A DNA stretch of 64,000 nt from contig JAWWNJ010000138.1 of assembly GCA_037176885.1 (NCBI GenBank), positions 1-64,000 on the forward strand, read 5' to 3'. The notes under the pieces were generated by a model. The model worked only from the letters and a program-made list of their open reading frames with translations, searched no databases and had not been told where the DNA came from. Source of the DNA: Favolaschia claudopus (lineage: Eukaryota; Basidiomycota; Agaricomycetes; Agaricales; Mycenaceae). The position numbers and the translations under genes were made by a program. Below, piece by piece: positions 48,099 through 59,893 of this stretch. How positions within the stretch are numbered: the stretch's first letter is position 1; every line of letters starts with the position of its first letter.

Positions 48099-49027
48099 TT
48101 ACAAGCAATTCGAGTCGTAGGACACTGCTCGAACAGTTTTGACATTCAGCCTTGGGAGGGAGGGTGGGTCCCGGACCTCTTATTTCACTTTTTGGACAAA
48201 GTTGCGGAATGCTCCAAAACCACGTTTGGGAGGGTCAAGAAAAAAAGAGCGAAAAAATGTAATAGATTACATGATACTAACCATCTGCCGAGTTCCCCGA
48301 CCCAAGCCAGATGGAGGAAATTTTCTGCCAGAAAGGCGCGAAAAACCAAGGGATCATTTCACGACGGGTTTTTGGCGGCAAATTATTCCCAAACCAGGCA
48401 CTTTCAAGCGAAAGTATCCTCAAATCGTGAGAAAACCGTCAATAAATTACCGTATTAGGCAAGCTTACATCAGCATTACGTAGCCAGGGAGGGGAGGCTC
48501 TTACAATGGAAAATTTTAAGAATGAACACCTCTTGCGAAAATATGGTGTATGTGGACGATGGTCCACATACACCGCCAACCCAGACTGAGACCTATGTGA
48601 TCTCAATGCTGAGTGTCAATTGAGGCCCACGGTTGGTCTCAAAAAGAGGCAATGTTGACATCAAAAGTCATTCCGTTCGGCTTATCATTTTGGTCTCAGT
48701 TTGAGCGCCACCTCATTTTGAGCTCAATGACTGACATCGAAACGAAGCTTTCATCCAGCCTCTCTGGGGGCACAGGAAGCTTTGACCAAATTATGTATGC
48801 GAATCACGCCGGTTTCGAGATTAGAACATAATGATATTGGGATATAAAATAGTCCATGCAATCCTGTACGGTAATTGTGATCGTCACCCTTCCTCGCTGG
48901 ACCATTTGCTCTTCCTCCTATTAGAGAGTTTGCGCAGAGCCACCGGTAGCCACCCAGTGGCTCTCACGGCATGCGCTGTGGAGCGGCTACGGCATATGGT
49001 GGCTCGCACAAACAAACCGACATCATA
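48099..49027. other. No gene recognised
   Basis: A hairpin lies at 48545-48574. From about 48830 one plus frame is open into the MITE at 49028 and could be decayed 5' sequence of the Rtc4-like gene, but it shows no motif. Confidence 0.35.
48549..48570. repeat. Conserved palindrome, copy 2
   Basis: Same 22 bases as 41922-41943. Here the arms extend to 13 bp (GGTGTATGTGGAC with GTCCACATACACC). Confidence 0.8.
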
Positions 49028-49154
49028 CAGTGGCGGCGGCATCTGATGCCACCCCTAAAAATAGAACAACCCATTTCCGGAACTTTTGATGCAAATGGAG
49101 TCGATTGGGTTCACATCATTCTTTTGGGGGTGGCATCAGATGGCGCCGCCACTG
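49028..49154. mobile_element. 127-bp family-2 MITE
   Basis: Termini CAGTGGCGGCGGCATCTGAT and ATCAGATGGCGCCGCCACTG. TA precedes it at 49026-49027 but CT follows, so one flank has changed. The readable exon of the Rtc4-like gene starts at its right border. Confidence 0.85.
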
Positions 49155-49810
49155 CTCCAGGAAGTATTGGAACTGAGCGACAAGGATTACCTGCAGCGTT
49201 ACGTGAGCCACTAGATCTTTTGCTACGTCTGCTCCTACTGACACGACTCATCAGCGTATGGTTAAGCGATTCATCTACGAACACATGTCGAACTTTGAGG
49301 CATATGGACTCCAATCGAAGCAAAAGGCTCAGCAAATGCTGATCAAAGTAGTTATCCGTCTCTTTACCTCTCGTCATATTCGTGAAGCTTACCTCAAACA
49401 GGTTCAAGAGGGCATTCCCTACTTCAGACAATTTGAAAATGCATGGGCTGCAAAGGAGATCGCGCGGACCTTTCTGGGCGGCGAGCAAAAAAGGCGGAGG
49501 AAAGACGATGGAGGCCGCATGGGCGAAGGAACAGGCGGAGTTGGAAGAAGAGCCCAGCTCAAAGCGTCCTGAACTACCGACTTCCTCAAAGCCTAAATCT
49601 AAGGCCACTCAGAAAAGAATTGTACGCTATTTCTTCCTGTCTACTATCTTCTCTGACCTTTTGTATCTTTAGTCCAAGCGCAAAATCGTGGAGAGTTCTT
49701 CAGAGTCGGAGGACGATGCTGCGGTCTTGTCTCCGGGTCCTGATGACGACGATACGGACTGGGAGGATATAGAAGAAGAGGACGACAGCTCTGATGTGAA
49801 GCAAGTGAGG

Positions 49811-50049
49811 ATGGTAGATGTAAGTTCCCAGTATTTAATATGCTTCCCACACCCACTCATTCTTTTCCAGGCGAACGAGCAGGGACAGTTCCCCGCCAAC
49901 GACGATCAAACGGTCGATGTAAATACCCAGGATTTATTGTGTTTCGCATACCCACTCATTTTTTCCAGGAAAATGACCAGGAATACTTCCCCGACAACGA
50001 CGATGATCCCCGGGAGTTCCACGATCATGTCAGGATTGTAGATGAAAAG
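49811..50049 (+). repeat. Tandem exon-intron duplication inside the Rtc4-like gene
   Basis: Intron 49820-49870 and intron 49919-49968 are alike along their length (GTAAGTTCCCAGTATTTA against GTAAATACCCAGGATTTA; both end with CCCACTCATT...TTCCAG). The following exons encode ANEQGQFPANDD and ENDQEYFPDNDD. All are phase 0, so the duplication keeps the frame. Confidence 0.85.
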
Positions 50050-50753
50050 GTTTGTTGTTTTTCATACGTTTAGGCCATCGCTGATCAAGATTAGGAAAAT
50101 CGAGCTCCCAGCCCCGCGTCTCCCGCTGCAGCCCGCGTACAAACCCTCGCAACCCCTGCCAAGAAGATTGACAAGGGTAAAGGGAGAGGCCACGCCGCGC
50201 AGGTCTCACGGGCAGCCCGAAATAAGCACGCCACCGAAACTCCAGAAGCAGCCCTGACCTGGGACACACTTCCCAGGACCTGCCCCAGTGTGATGTGCTC
50301 CGACGCACTCCCTTGTGAACCCGTCGCAAAAGTTCTATCCCTATTCGAGAAGCGCCGTGCGCAACAAAAGCTCGGGGACAAAGGCGTGCGCATCATCGAG
50401 CTAGAAATATGTACCGCCATAACTACGGAGCGTCGGAGCGGTATTCGCGTTGGGCCAGCGCAGGCAGTGGCTTCCAGGATTTGATCCGCAGGGTTTGGCG
50501 CGTCGTCTGGTGCAGGACGAGTTGTGCAACTCGTATGTTCGGATGATCCTCGAACCACACCACCTGGCATCGCAGCCAATCTGGGAGGAGTTTTTCCTGG
50601 CGATAAATTATAAGCTCGTTGCCTTCGAGGGTTCACAAAATAAGAGAGAATTGCCTGCCCTGTTGGAGCATCGGTCATGCGGCTAGTAAGTCTTGTGTGC
50701 TCGACCATGTTGTTGCGACTGAAGCGATTCGCAGTTATGGACCTCAGGGCGTG

Positions 50754-51284
50754 TACTCGTCATGACCAAAAGTGACCGGAATTTGGCTTTTTGAAGTGAA
50801 TTTCTGGTAGTCAGACAGCTTTGAGCAACATAGGCTTCCTCTATATGATGCTTTCTACGACTTTCATACTATGGGGATGGCATATGATATTTGGTTTTGA
50901 GTCAATAGATTAATCTTCCAAATTGTACCAATTTGGCAATATTTGGTCATTCTGCAGCACAGATACCAGAATTTCAGGTCAGTGAGTAATTGAAAACAGT
51001 CTTTAGCATCCTAAAGGTTTGTAGATGAGATATCCAAGGTTACCGGAATTTTCTCGTGGTTCAATGAGAGCGGCAACTCAGCATACCAGATTCTCATCTT
51101 CAAGCATAAATAAAAGAACATAGAGAGATAGCACGAAAGGACCACATTCCCTTTTACCTGGTTTATATGCAGTGATGTATGGTAATACACTTCCTATAGG
51201 ACCAATTTACCCAGCGGTCACCCATACAAACTCGTTGCAAATACACATTTTTCTAATTCCGGTCACTTTTGGTCATGACGAGTA
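50754..51284. mobile_element. Family-1 MITE inserted in the Rtc4-like gene
   Basis: TACTCGTCATGACCAAAAGT at the left and ACTTTTGGTCATGACGAGTA at the right, followed inwards by GACCGGAATT-type sequence. Inverted termini of about 30 bp, TA at both borders, 531 bp in all. The host exon continues in the same frame on both sides of the TA. Confidence 0.92.
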
Positions 51285-52656
51285 CTTGATCACATCATGC
51301 CTTCGACGATTCATTTCGACGATCACCGATCCCCTAAATCTAGAAGTAATGCTATACAACACCGTGGATAACATCGTTGCCCACGACGAGGTCAACTTCA
51401 ACTATAACGACTTCGCGTCAGCGAATCACATAAGCCTCGAAGACTTCGTGGATTGGATTCTGGTCCCGTATGCAGCCACACGCCTCATCATGGAAGACCT
51501 TGGGTACGACAACTACGACAACGCCTCCCTCGAGAGGCTCACAAGCACTGAAGAATATGGTGAATTATTCAACCCGGAAGATGATTTTGACGAGGCTGCT
51601 GATGCCGTTTTGCGCGCCAACGCGCGTGAAACGAGAAAGCTTCCCGGAGCGCAACAATTCCACATCATGGAGCCGCAACTCAAGCCCGCTGAGCCCACCG
51701 CCACTTCGTCTTCCTCGGCAGGCGAAGGGAACGCTCGTCCCGCTCCCGTGGCTCTGCCGTCCAGCTCTCGCCGCAGCCCTCCCGTCACGCATCAAATGTA
51801 TGCCCCTGCTTCCGTAGTCCGAGCGATCGCGCCTCCCGCTCCCAAAGCCTCGCAATCGAGCTCACGCGACACCCTTGTTGACACGCGCCAACCCTCGCCA
51901 ACCCCACGTCGGTGGAAGCGGCTCACGTTTTGCTGCTTCCCATGGCTCGGTCCTAAATCTCCGCCTTCCTCCGCCTTCGGAGATCGTTTCGTTCCCTCCA
52001 GCTCTGCTCTCAACAATGGTCGATATATGTTTCCCACAACTGCATCTTCCTTCGGTGGCCCCAGCACGTCTTCTCACAGATATCCTCATTCGTCGGTTAC
52101 TCCGGGCAAGACCTATGCTGACGTACTCATGGGCCCCAAGCCAGCGACAGCACCCATGAAGACGGAGCCATCGGGGCTTACCACACCGCTGCTCAACACA
52201 TCCGCTCCTCCCAAACATCGTCGCGCATTGGCAGCTACGAGACCTCCGTCTGTGCAAAACGCGGTGATGACGGAAAAATCCACGCCGCAAGTGATCGAGG
52301 TCGACGATCGCAAGCAAGGACAAGACGCCTCTGCGGTCAAATCGACGACAAAAACAGTCGAGGTTGTGGCAGGAGATACGGGCACGCTTAAGGTCGGCGC
52401 TGCCGTTTTTCTTCGAAACATAACTGACGCCTTGTGTGTTTTATAGATTAAACTGCCTGCCCCAAGGGGCGTGGTGCAGAAGCCGATAACGCTGGCGGAC
52501 TACAAAGAGGTGAGCCGTATCTGAACATCAATAGACTTCGCTGAGTTTCCGCCCATTCAGCCCGTTCAGCCAAAAGCAGAAGGCAACGAAAACAAAGCAG
52601 GTAAACTGCAAAGGACAGCGGAGATGCGCAAACTCGGCGCAGGAGCAAGCGCCTGA

Positions 52657-52900
52657 ATCCTGAGAACTAATAGGTTTCAAAGTTTGGGCTTTGTCATGGA
52701 CTAAGACTTTTTCGCAGATTTTTCTTGGACTCTCTCGTAGACTTACTTACCGTAGCATGAACTAACTAGCACTACCATCACGTATAACCCGAACTGCTGT
52801 AGAATAACCATTTTGAAGAACTACGAAGCGCCGAAAAAAAAAGATTTTTCCTCCGTATTTATTGTTGTTCACTCGACACGGTCAATAGCGTGTTGGTTAG
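52657..52900. other. 3' flank of the Rtc4-like gene
   Basis: No further coding signal. A run of nine A lies near 52835. Confidence 0.4.
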
Positions 52901-52905
52901 TGTTG

Positions 52906-53181
52906 ACGCGTTTGTTGACGCGTCTCTTCCTTTCCTCCCACCACCCTGCCCGACCCCGCGCTTTCTGCAGCCTTCTACGCGTCGCATACGGCACACACTG
53001 ACTCTAGATGTCGCCCAACACCTTGTAGTGTCTCCTTGGCGGGTTGCTTGCCCGCTCGCAAGGCTGACGCGTCGGACGCGTCAGGTTTCGTCTGTCGTCA
53101 ACGGGCGCCACCACACGCGAAAATTGGTCACCCACGGCGTTTTTGGACCGGATGACGCGTCCTGTCTTCATTTTGACGCGT
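52906..53181. promoter_or_regulatory. Cluster of seven ACGCGT motifs
   Basis: ACGCGT occurs at 52906, 52918, 52977, 53067, 53076, 53155 and 53176, mostly as GACGCGTC or TGACGCGT, with a near match ACGCGC at 53217. ACGCGT is the MluI cell-cycle box bound by MBF-type factors in yeasts. The target gene is not obvious: a 205-codon minus-strand frame (53004-53621) overlaps the cluster and has no known domain. Confidence 0.5.
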
Positions 53182-53221
53182 CTGAGGGAGGCGAGAGGGT
53201 CACACTCGCGTTGTTGACGCG

Positions 53222-54878
53222 CTCTACCTCTCCTCTCGACCGCTTGATGATCCGCGTCTGACGAGCTCTCTCCATTGCTGAGGGTCCCAGAGCTCGCTCT
53301 CTGGCTTTCCAAGACGCGGCATCCAGTCGGTAGCCGGTCCTCATCACTCGGTCTCACGCAAAAACAACAAGCATGCACCGAGGTCGTCAACTCGTGACGG
53401 GTCCTGCTCTCCTGGGGATGTCCGCGACGATTATCGTGGAGTTCAGGTCGGTGCGTGTACTCGTATGCTTTGTTTAGTCCAGCGATGATAACTACTTCAC
53501 GCGCAGGATATGTGCTCTTGTTCTCCGCGTCACGCTGGACCCCTGACTTGTAAAATTTGACGGCGACGACAACTTGCAGTTCAAGCCCGAGGAATAGGCC
53601 AACAATATCAATGGCTTTCATCAGTACAAATGCGGTCGTCAGCTCCCAGCTGCTTCATCCTACGCTCACACTGAGGCTGCAAGATTTCGCTTCCCAATCA
53701 AATTTCCGCATCGCCGTCTCTTGCACGGTGTTTCTTTTTGCTGATCCATATGGATATGGGTATCATACCAGCTCAAACAGCATATCGACTTGGGCGTCAA
53801 CTGGGCGTGAGTGCATCTTGACACCATTGCAAATACACGGGTGCGTTGATCAGCAACCTCTACTTCCGGGTTTTCTCGTTGACTGACAAGCACAACAGCG
53901 TCGGACGTACAGAGGCCCTACGGCAAGTCATCCCGCTCCATGAGTGACGTCGCGGCTGACCACCTCCCGGGACTTGAAAGGATGCGGCGGGGCCTTCACG
54001 TCGTCGAATTGATATCCAGGTAAGTGCTTAATCTGGCGCTTTTTTCTAAGTGTTACCCTAACTAGTTCATTGCATGTTACACGCGCAAAAAATACCGAGG
54101 GAAGTTGCCGTCTGGGTAAGTGCGCCGCCATTTTACGGGTCTACACTCCTGACGCGATAAAATTGTGCAGCGCAGGGTTGATGATGGAGCGGGTACGTGG
54201 GCCGCTCATTTGCAAACAGAGTCTCAAATCCGGTCCACATGAATTCTACGCATGTAAAGAGTTTGGATAAATAGAATGATGTTTCCTACATTTCTGAACA
54301 CTATCCAGGCCTTAGTCCAAGGGGGTGCGGGCCGGAGAAGCCGGCACACCGGGCAGGGAGGGTGGGTCAGCCGCTGGGCCGGATAAAAAAAAATAATGAC
54401 CTCTTATGTTTTGGGCTTGAATGGGTCTGTGAGGGTTCAGGTTGAGTAGAAACCAATTTTACCACTGTATATACTGGGTTCTGACCTTCAGGAGCCATTC
54501 GAAAGCCTGTTTGGTGGATATGTCCGGATTTGGATGGAACCGGCAATCAAGTTGGCCGTATTTGGTACCGTCAATACCGAGATGTGTTGGAATTTACAGT
54601 GGCGTTGTTATGGTTTGAAACGAGAGCTTTCACTCACAAGACACCGTGTAGATGGTTCTACGAGGCCTGAGGCCAGAATTGGCTGCTGAACGGCTGTTTT
54701 TGATGGTAAATTCCATATATGGACGTCACGTGGTAGGGTGGTTCCCGGCGAAGGGTCTCTAATAAAAAAAGCAGCATGAGGTGTTTTTTTTCGGTTTCAG
54801 TACCCCCTTGTATTGACCCCGAATTTTTGACGAATCTGCAGAACGGATGCGGGGCTATTTCCCTAGCACAAAAAACTC
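53222..54878. other. No firm gene
   Basis: Open frames on both strands (for example plus 53557-53886) lack known motifs. A GC-rich stretch lies at about 54310-54385. Nothing else is assigned. Confidence 0.35.
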
Positions 54879-55025
54879 AGGCTCCATTCGGCTGTCGTGT
54901 CTTAGCGTCACTCAGCGTCACTTTGGAGCACTTGGGAAAAATTCCACGCCAAACTTTTGGTGAGAATTTAGAAATACTCTTAAGTGACGTCAAGTGCTCC
55001 GAAGTGACGCAACCGAATGGAGCCT
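54879..55025. mobile_element. 147-bp inverted-repeat element (AGGCTCCATTCGG)
   Basis: AGGCTCCATTCGGCTG at the left and CAACCGAATGGAGCCT at the right. Subterminal TGACG/CGTCA and GGAGCACTT/AAGTGCTCC motifs also pair. No clear target duplication. Confidence 0.75.
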
Positions 55026-57416
55026 CAGAGTTTTGGTTGAGTTTTGGTGCATTTTTCATCGAATAATCCGAATAAAGCTAATCGTTGCGCTTCCCAGTTT
55101 ACGACTGTATTCAAGAACTTCGTGAAAATGACCACCAGAACCTCTTTTCGCGGACCCCGGATACTAGATCGACTACTACCAGTGGGTAGTCATGGTCCAT
55201 CAATCTACATAGTTTGTCGCAAAAGGTGAGCGATCTCTGGATCACCCAATGTATCCCACGACCCACCCCCCCCAGAAAAGGCAATGATCATCAGTTGCCA
55301 TCAACCATCACCTCAAGCAAATCGTCCTTTCTACGATGTTTTCGCGCCCGCTGTGCCTGCCAGTGGGCAGAATATTTTCAGGGTAGTCCTACTACCCTAC
55401 TATGACCCTTCTTCCTGTGTTTTCAGCAAGAAATTCAACACACCCAGGCACTAGATAATTCTATTATTAGGACGACTATACAAAGAAAACGAAAAAACTG
55501 CGAATAACCTTGCTGAGGGTCAGCAAATGTTATTTCCCTTAGTTACCGCTGCACATTTTGCCTCAGACCCGGTTTTCCTGCAAGTATACCGCGAGTTGGA
55601 AGAGATCAGTTGGAGATCACTGATCTCGCTTATGCCGACATCAAATCGATGTCTGTTAATCCCTTTTATGTATACTGGCGTCAAGCCAACGAGGCTTATG
55701 TAGAGTTAGAGTACATGCAAGCGTAAACTAGCACATGTTTACTCGGTGTCGCAAAAAGTGACCGATAATTTGCCATTTTAGGCCGAATGGTGCTGTATTT
55801 TCTCAGCCCAAACATAGCAATGTTCATAGCTGCGTGGAGCGAATGGGGGTGAAATACGGCTTCCCTTTCCCAATTTGTACAGTTCTATTAATATCACAAA
55901 AGTTATCGCATTTGAACCAGAGAGGCCATAAGGAGCTAATGCACCGCATTTGCACCAAGGGGGAACCGATCCGCGAAATCTACACTAAGGGTCGAAGTTT
56001 TTTTCTCAGCGAAATGGCGGACCCCCCACCCTTCTCAATTAGGGAATTCCCTTTTTCGGACGCGATCAATTCCCTTTCTCGGACGCGATCAATCACTCAC
56101 ACGCTGTTGGTGACGCGTGTATCTTGGCCCTCGCTTTGCTCCTTCACTCTCTACCGCGCGTATATGACTCTCGGACATCAGCAAGACCATAACTTGACAA
56201 TACACATGTGTCTACTCGAATGAATATGGTTATTCTTGACTTATCTGCACTTTTTCGCACCTCTGCAAGACTCGCACACCCATGGCTTCCGACCATCAGC
56301 GTCGACACATTCAGAGTGGAACTGAGAAGAAGTGAGCGCTGTACATGTAAGAAATGAGAGGCATACCCAGACTGTCTCGCATCCCATTGCCTTAGTCTGA
56401 AATTGTTGGCGGGGTTCGACCCGGACCTCGGTTTTGTCACGGCTGTAACATCATGTGCATTTCCCCACGCCCCAATGGGGCATGACACGTATGCGCGTCG
56501 GTGCTGTGGTACGCAGCGACGACCCACTGTGAAGGCTTCGCAAGCCTAGAGAAGTATTGAAAGACTGCCCAGCCCATAGATAGACATAATTCAGTGCTAT
56601 TTTACGCTTTAGGACCATAATCATCAAGCAATATTGTGTTCATGGAATAAGTACAGTATCTTCGGCATACGTACTGGTTACGACCCCGCCCAAAGTCCCA
56701 GATGCTTCACAGTGGTAGATATTAGCCCCGGCAAGTGTAAATGTGGGGTTCCAAGCCCTTTATGCAGCCAACAAGCTCCATATTGGGCTCAAGTTGGACC
56801 GCCAAGTTTTCCGAACGACGTGTCATTTCCTTATCCGACCGTGTGAACTGGCACGTGTGTCACAGAATCCGAGGTCTTGGATGACAGGCGCCATCAAGTT
56901 CAGACTCTATATAATAGATTTATCGACTATCATAAATCTTGTAGAGTCTGACTTGGTGAGACTATCCAGGCCTCTTTTCAAAATTCTAAGCGTCACACAG
57001 GCATAATGTTCATGTTTTGGGATGCAAGCAAAGGTTCGAGGTGGAGAAAAGCATGGAATCAGAGTAAACAAACGCCCCGCGTTCAAAGATATTCATAACT
57101 CGGTGGTTCATGATTATTTTTCGGCTGTATGGTGCAGATTGGGTGCAGAGGGCAAGGTTTTGCTGCCTCCGATGGTGTTGTTTGGGCCCTGATGGGGCAT
57201 CAAACGTGACTTCCACACGTCGAATGACGCCATTTTCATTTTGATGGCTCCTCAAGGGAATTCAAACTCAGATCGACCGGTCTCTCTGTGAACGATCGTC
57301 TTCACACGAGAGATCGGTCACCGGTCTACGAGTGAGCAAATCGCTCCAGAAGACATGGCTTATTTTCTTGACTTTGTACCAAGCCTCTCGGACCGGAGAA
57401 GGGCCGAACCTAATCC
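55026..57416. other. 2.4 kb without a supported gene
   Basis: Near 55747, TCGCAAAAAGTGACCG resembles a decayed family-1 MITE end. GGACGCGATCAAT is repeated near 56058 and 56081. Open frames (for example 55834-56223 plus, 56144-56527 minus) have no motifs. GGGGTTCGACCCGGA near 56410 looks like a tRNA B box but no cloverleaf could be built around it. Confidence 0.35.
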
Positions 57417-57959
57417 TACTCGTCATCACCAAAAGTAACCGGAATCAGAAATTGCATGTTTCCTGACACCTAGTTCAGTCACCACGGTGCCAAAGCTGCC
57501 CTGTAGGTAGTAACCAGTTATATGCTACTGCACACAGAGCTGCGTTGACGTGCTGTGATTTTTGGGCATTGATATTTGATCCTCTTTTTATACTTATAAC
57601 TCATGGTGAGAATGTGGTACGTTGTTTTTCAGGTCTTATTGAAGCATGAAAACTTTCTGTGAAGCCCTGAGCTGTTATATACGGCCACATAAGATAGGAA
57701 AGCTATTTTTCAAATGCTCACTGACCAGAAATACTGCTGACCTATTGCCGAAAAACGCAAAAATCACTGAATTGGCTGAATTTTGAAAATCGATCTCTAT
57801 GTTTGCTGGATTCAATTTGATGCCCAACTCATATCATGTAAGTTGTAGCAAACACCATATAAAGAAGATCTATGTTGCTCAAAGTGGTCTAAGTCACAAA
57901 ATCTGCGTGCTAAAAGCTGCTAAAACCAAGATTCCGGTTACTTTTGGGAATGACGAGTA
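57417..57959. mobile_element. Family-1 MITE, 543 bp
   Basis: TACTCGTCATCACCAAAAGT at the left and ACTTTTGGGAATGACGAGTA at the right, with TA borders. It is the full-length relative of the nested 161-bp copy at 25425-25585. Confidence 0.9.
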
Positions 57960-58422
57960 TCCTATGCATGAAAACGCAAAGTGACGTTAGTAACGTGACT
58001 TTTGACAGAAAATCACGGGGTCCCCGGCCGAGCGGCAGTGCGGCGCCGTGGGCACGGAATCCAGCAAAACAACCGCGCGCCGGCCCTGCCGAAGGCGGGC
58101 GTGCTTAAGCTTGTGTACATACAGTGGCGGCGCCATCTGATGCCACCCCTAAAAATAGAACAACCCATTTCTGGAACTATTGATGCAAATGGAGTTCATT
58201 GGGTCCCCATCATTTTTTGGGGGGTGGCATCAGGGTTTTCCGCACATTGTACTGGGTAGCCAGAAGGGGAAAACGACGAAAAAGAATGCGAAAAAGGAAA
58301 GAAAGAGAGAATTTCTAGGAATTCACGTAGATTCAGAATCGAACCAGGGTTGAACCAAGAAAAATGTTGGTTTGCATGCTGGAAGAGTGGGGGTGGGATT
58401 TTGAGCTGAGAAACACGAAATA

Positions 58423-58911
58423 TTAACAGGTAGAACTGATAGGAAGAGCCTGCAACGCACTCGAGCCGTATGTTTCTTCTATGTCTTTATCAAGTGCCTG
58501 CCATTGATCCAACGAGATGTCCCCATGGTCATCGAAGTCGTACTCGTCATCTGCATCACTGTCTATGCTCGCGGGAACCTTCTGCGCGGGACCTTGCGCA
58601 GGATGTGTCAGCTTTCATCATGTCCATTGTGGAGAGAATACTGCCGTACCTTTGCCCTTTGCCTTCTCCAACATCGCGTTACGAGACGGACGGCCCCGGG
58701 GAGGAGCATCAAGAGCGCGTGGCCCGTCTTTTTGAGCCCTTTGGCCGTCCCTGCTTGGGTGGAATGCCGGTAGTTGCTGGCATAAGTGATTTGAGGCTTG
58801 CAGGGTATTGCCAAAGAATACGACGTGTTTTTTCGTGTTTTGAAGGCCGCAGAGCGTGTTGAACGTAGGAAGGAGACCCTCAGCAAAGAACCGAGCCCTA
58901 ATACAAAGTGT
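58423..58911 (-). CDS. Unknown gene fragment inside the 982-bp element (copy 1)
   Basis: Minus-strand exon about 58911-58650 reads FAEGLLPTFNTLCGLQNTKK and later RNAMLEKAKGKG. A 57-nt intron (58593-58649) has a GTACGG donor, a CTGAC branch site and an AAG acceptor. Splicing joins it in frame to PAQKVPASIDSDADDEYDF, an acidic tail that ends ALPISSTC at TAA (58423-58425). The 5' end is not defined. I do not recognise the family; it may be part of a transposase or a captured host exon. Confidence 0.4.
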
Positions 58912-59404
58912 ACGCATCGAAGGACAAAGGCGGGGATGCGGGGGAGAGACGAACATAATGTCACGTCACAGTCACATCAATTGCACATAACTTTGGCGGG
59001 CAACAATGAGTCTTACTACACTTCCACAACATAAGATTATTCCGTCTTTTTTTCAGACAAAAATGATCTATGCTATTCAACCTGACCTCACAAATATTTC
59101 TACGGTTTAAAGTTGTGCAGAAATGCGAAAATTACTACCTCGGATTATGTGCTCCGAGTGGCTGTGTGTTATGTGCGTTAAGTGCACCCAGCTGATCGGA
59201 CGGTTAACCGATCGGGGTTTTCCGCACATTGTACTGGGTAGCCAGAAGGGGAAAACGACGAAAAAGAATGCGAAAAAGGAAAGAAAGAGAGAATTTCTAG
59301 GAATTCACGTAGATTCAGAATCGAACCAGGGTTGAACCAAGAAAAATGTTGGTTTGCATGCTGGAAGAGTGGGGGTGGGATTTTGAGCTGAGAAACACGA
59401 AATA

Positions 59405-59893
59405 TTAACAGGTAGAACTGATAGGAAGAGCCTGCAACGCACTCGAGCCGTATGTTTCTTCTATGTCTTTATCAAGTGCCTGCCATTGATCCAACGAGAT
59501 GTCCCCATGGTCATCGAAGTCGTACTCGTCATCTGCATCACTGTCTATGCTCGCGGGAACCTTCTGCGCGGGACCTTGCGCAGGATGTGTCAGCTTTCAT
59601 CATGTCCATTGTGGAGAGAATACTGCCGTACCTTTGCCCTTTGCCTTCTCCAACATCGCGTTACGAGACGGACGGCCCCGGGGAGGAGCATCAAGAGCGC
59701 GTGGCCCGTCTTTTTGAGCCCTTTGGCCGTCCCTGCTTGGGTGGAATGCCGGTAGTTGCTGGCATAAGTGATTTGAGGCTTGCAGGGTATTGCCAAAGAA
59801 TACGACGTGTTTTTTCGTGTTTTGAAGGCCGCAGAGCGTGTTGAACGTAGGAAGGAGACCCTCAGCAAAGAACCGAGCCCTAATACAAAGTGT
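59405..59893 (-). CDS. Unknown gene fragment inside the 982-bp element (copy 2)
   Basis: Same exons and intron as the copy 982 bp upstream, with no difference that I can see. Confidence 0.4.

Larger units (their letters stand above)
49155..52656 (+). pseudogene. Rtc4-like-domain gene, multi-exon, broken by frameshifts and a MITE
   Basis: Yeast Rtc4 is linked to telomere capping; related domains are frequent in basidiomycetes. Exons inferred: 49155-49202, 49255-49621, 49673-49819, 49871-49918, 49969-50049, 50095-50685, 50735-52392 (containing the MITE), 52447-52509, 52561-52656. The introns are 45-54 nt. Order: helical N-part (GIPYFRQFENAWAAKEIAR), acidic linker, then the Rtc4-like domain from CPSVMCSDALPCEP through GFDPQGLARRLVQDE to GYYGPQGVYLITS and LVPYAATRLIMEDLG. 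A long Ser/Pro-rich tail with a SUMO-interaction-like VIEVDD ends at TGA 52654-52656. Frameshifts lie near 49480, 50410 and 50470. The MITE interrupts GVY-LITS. Removing it restores the local frame; alternatively an ATG inside the MITE (51175) is in frame with the downstream part. Confidence 0.75.

Noticed and set aside
53004..53621. 205-codon minus-strand gene over the ACGCGT cluster
   Set aside because: Repeated GACGCGTC motifs bias the frame, and no domain or intron support was seen.
56395..56480. tRNA gene (B-box-like GGTTCGACCC)
   Set aside because: No A box at the right distance and no acceptor stem or anticodon arm could be paired.
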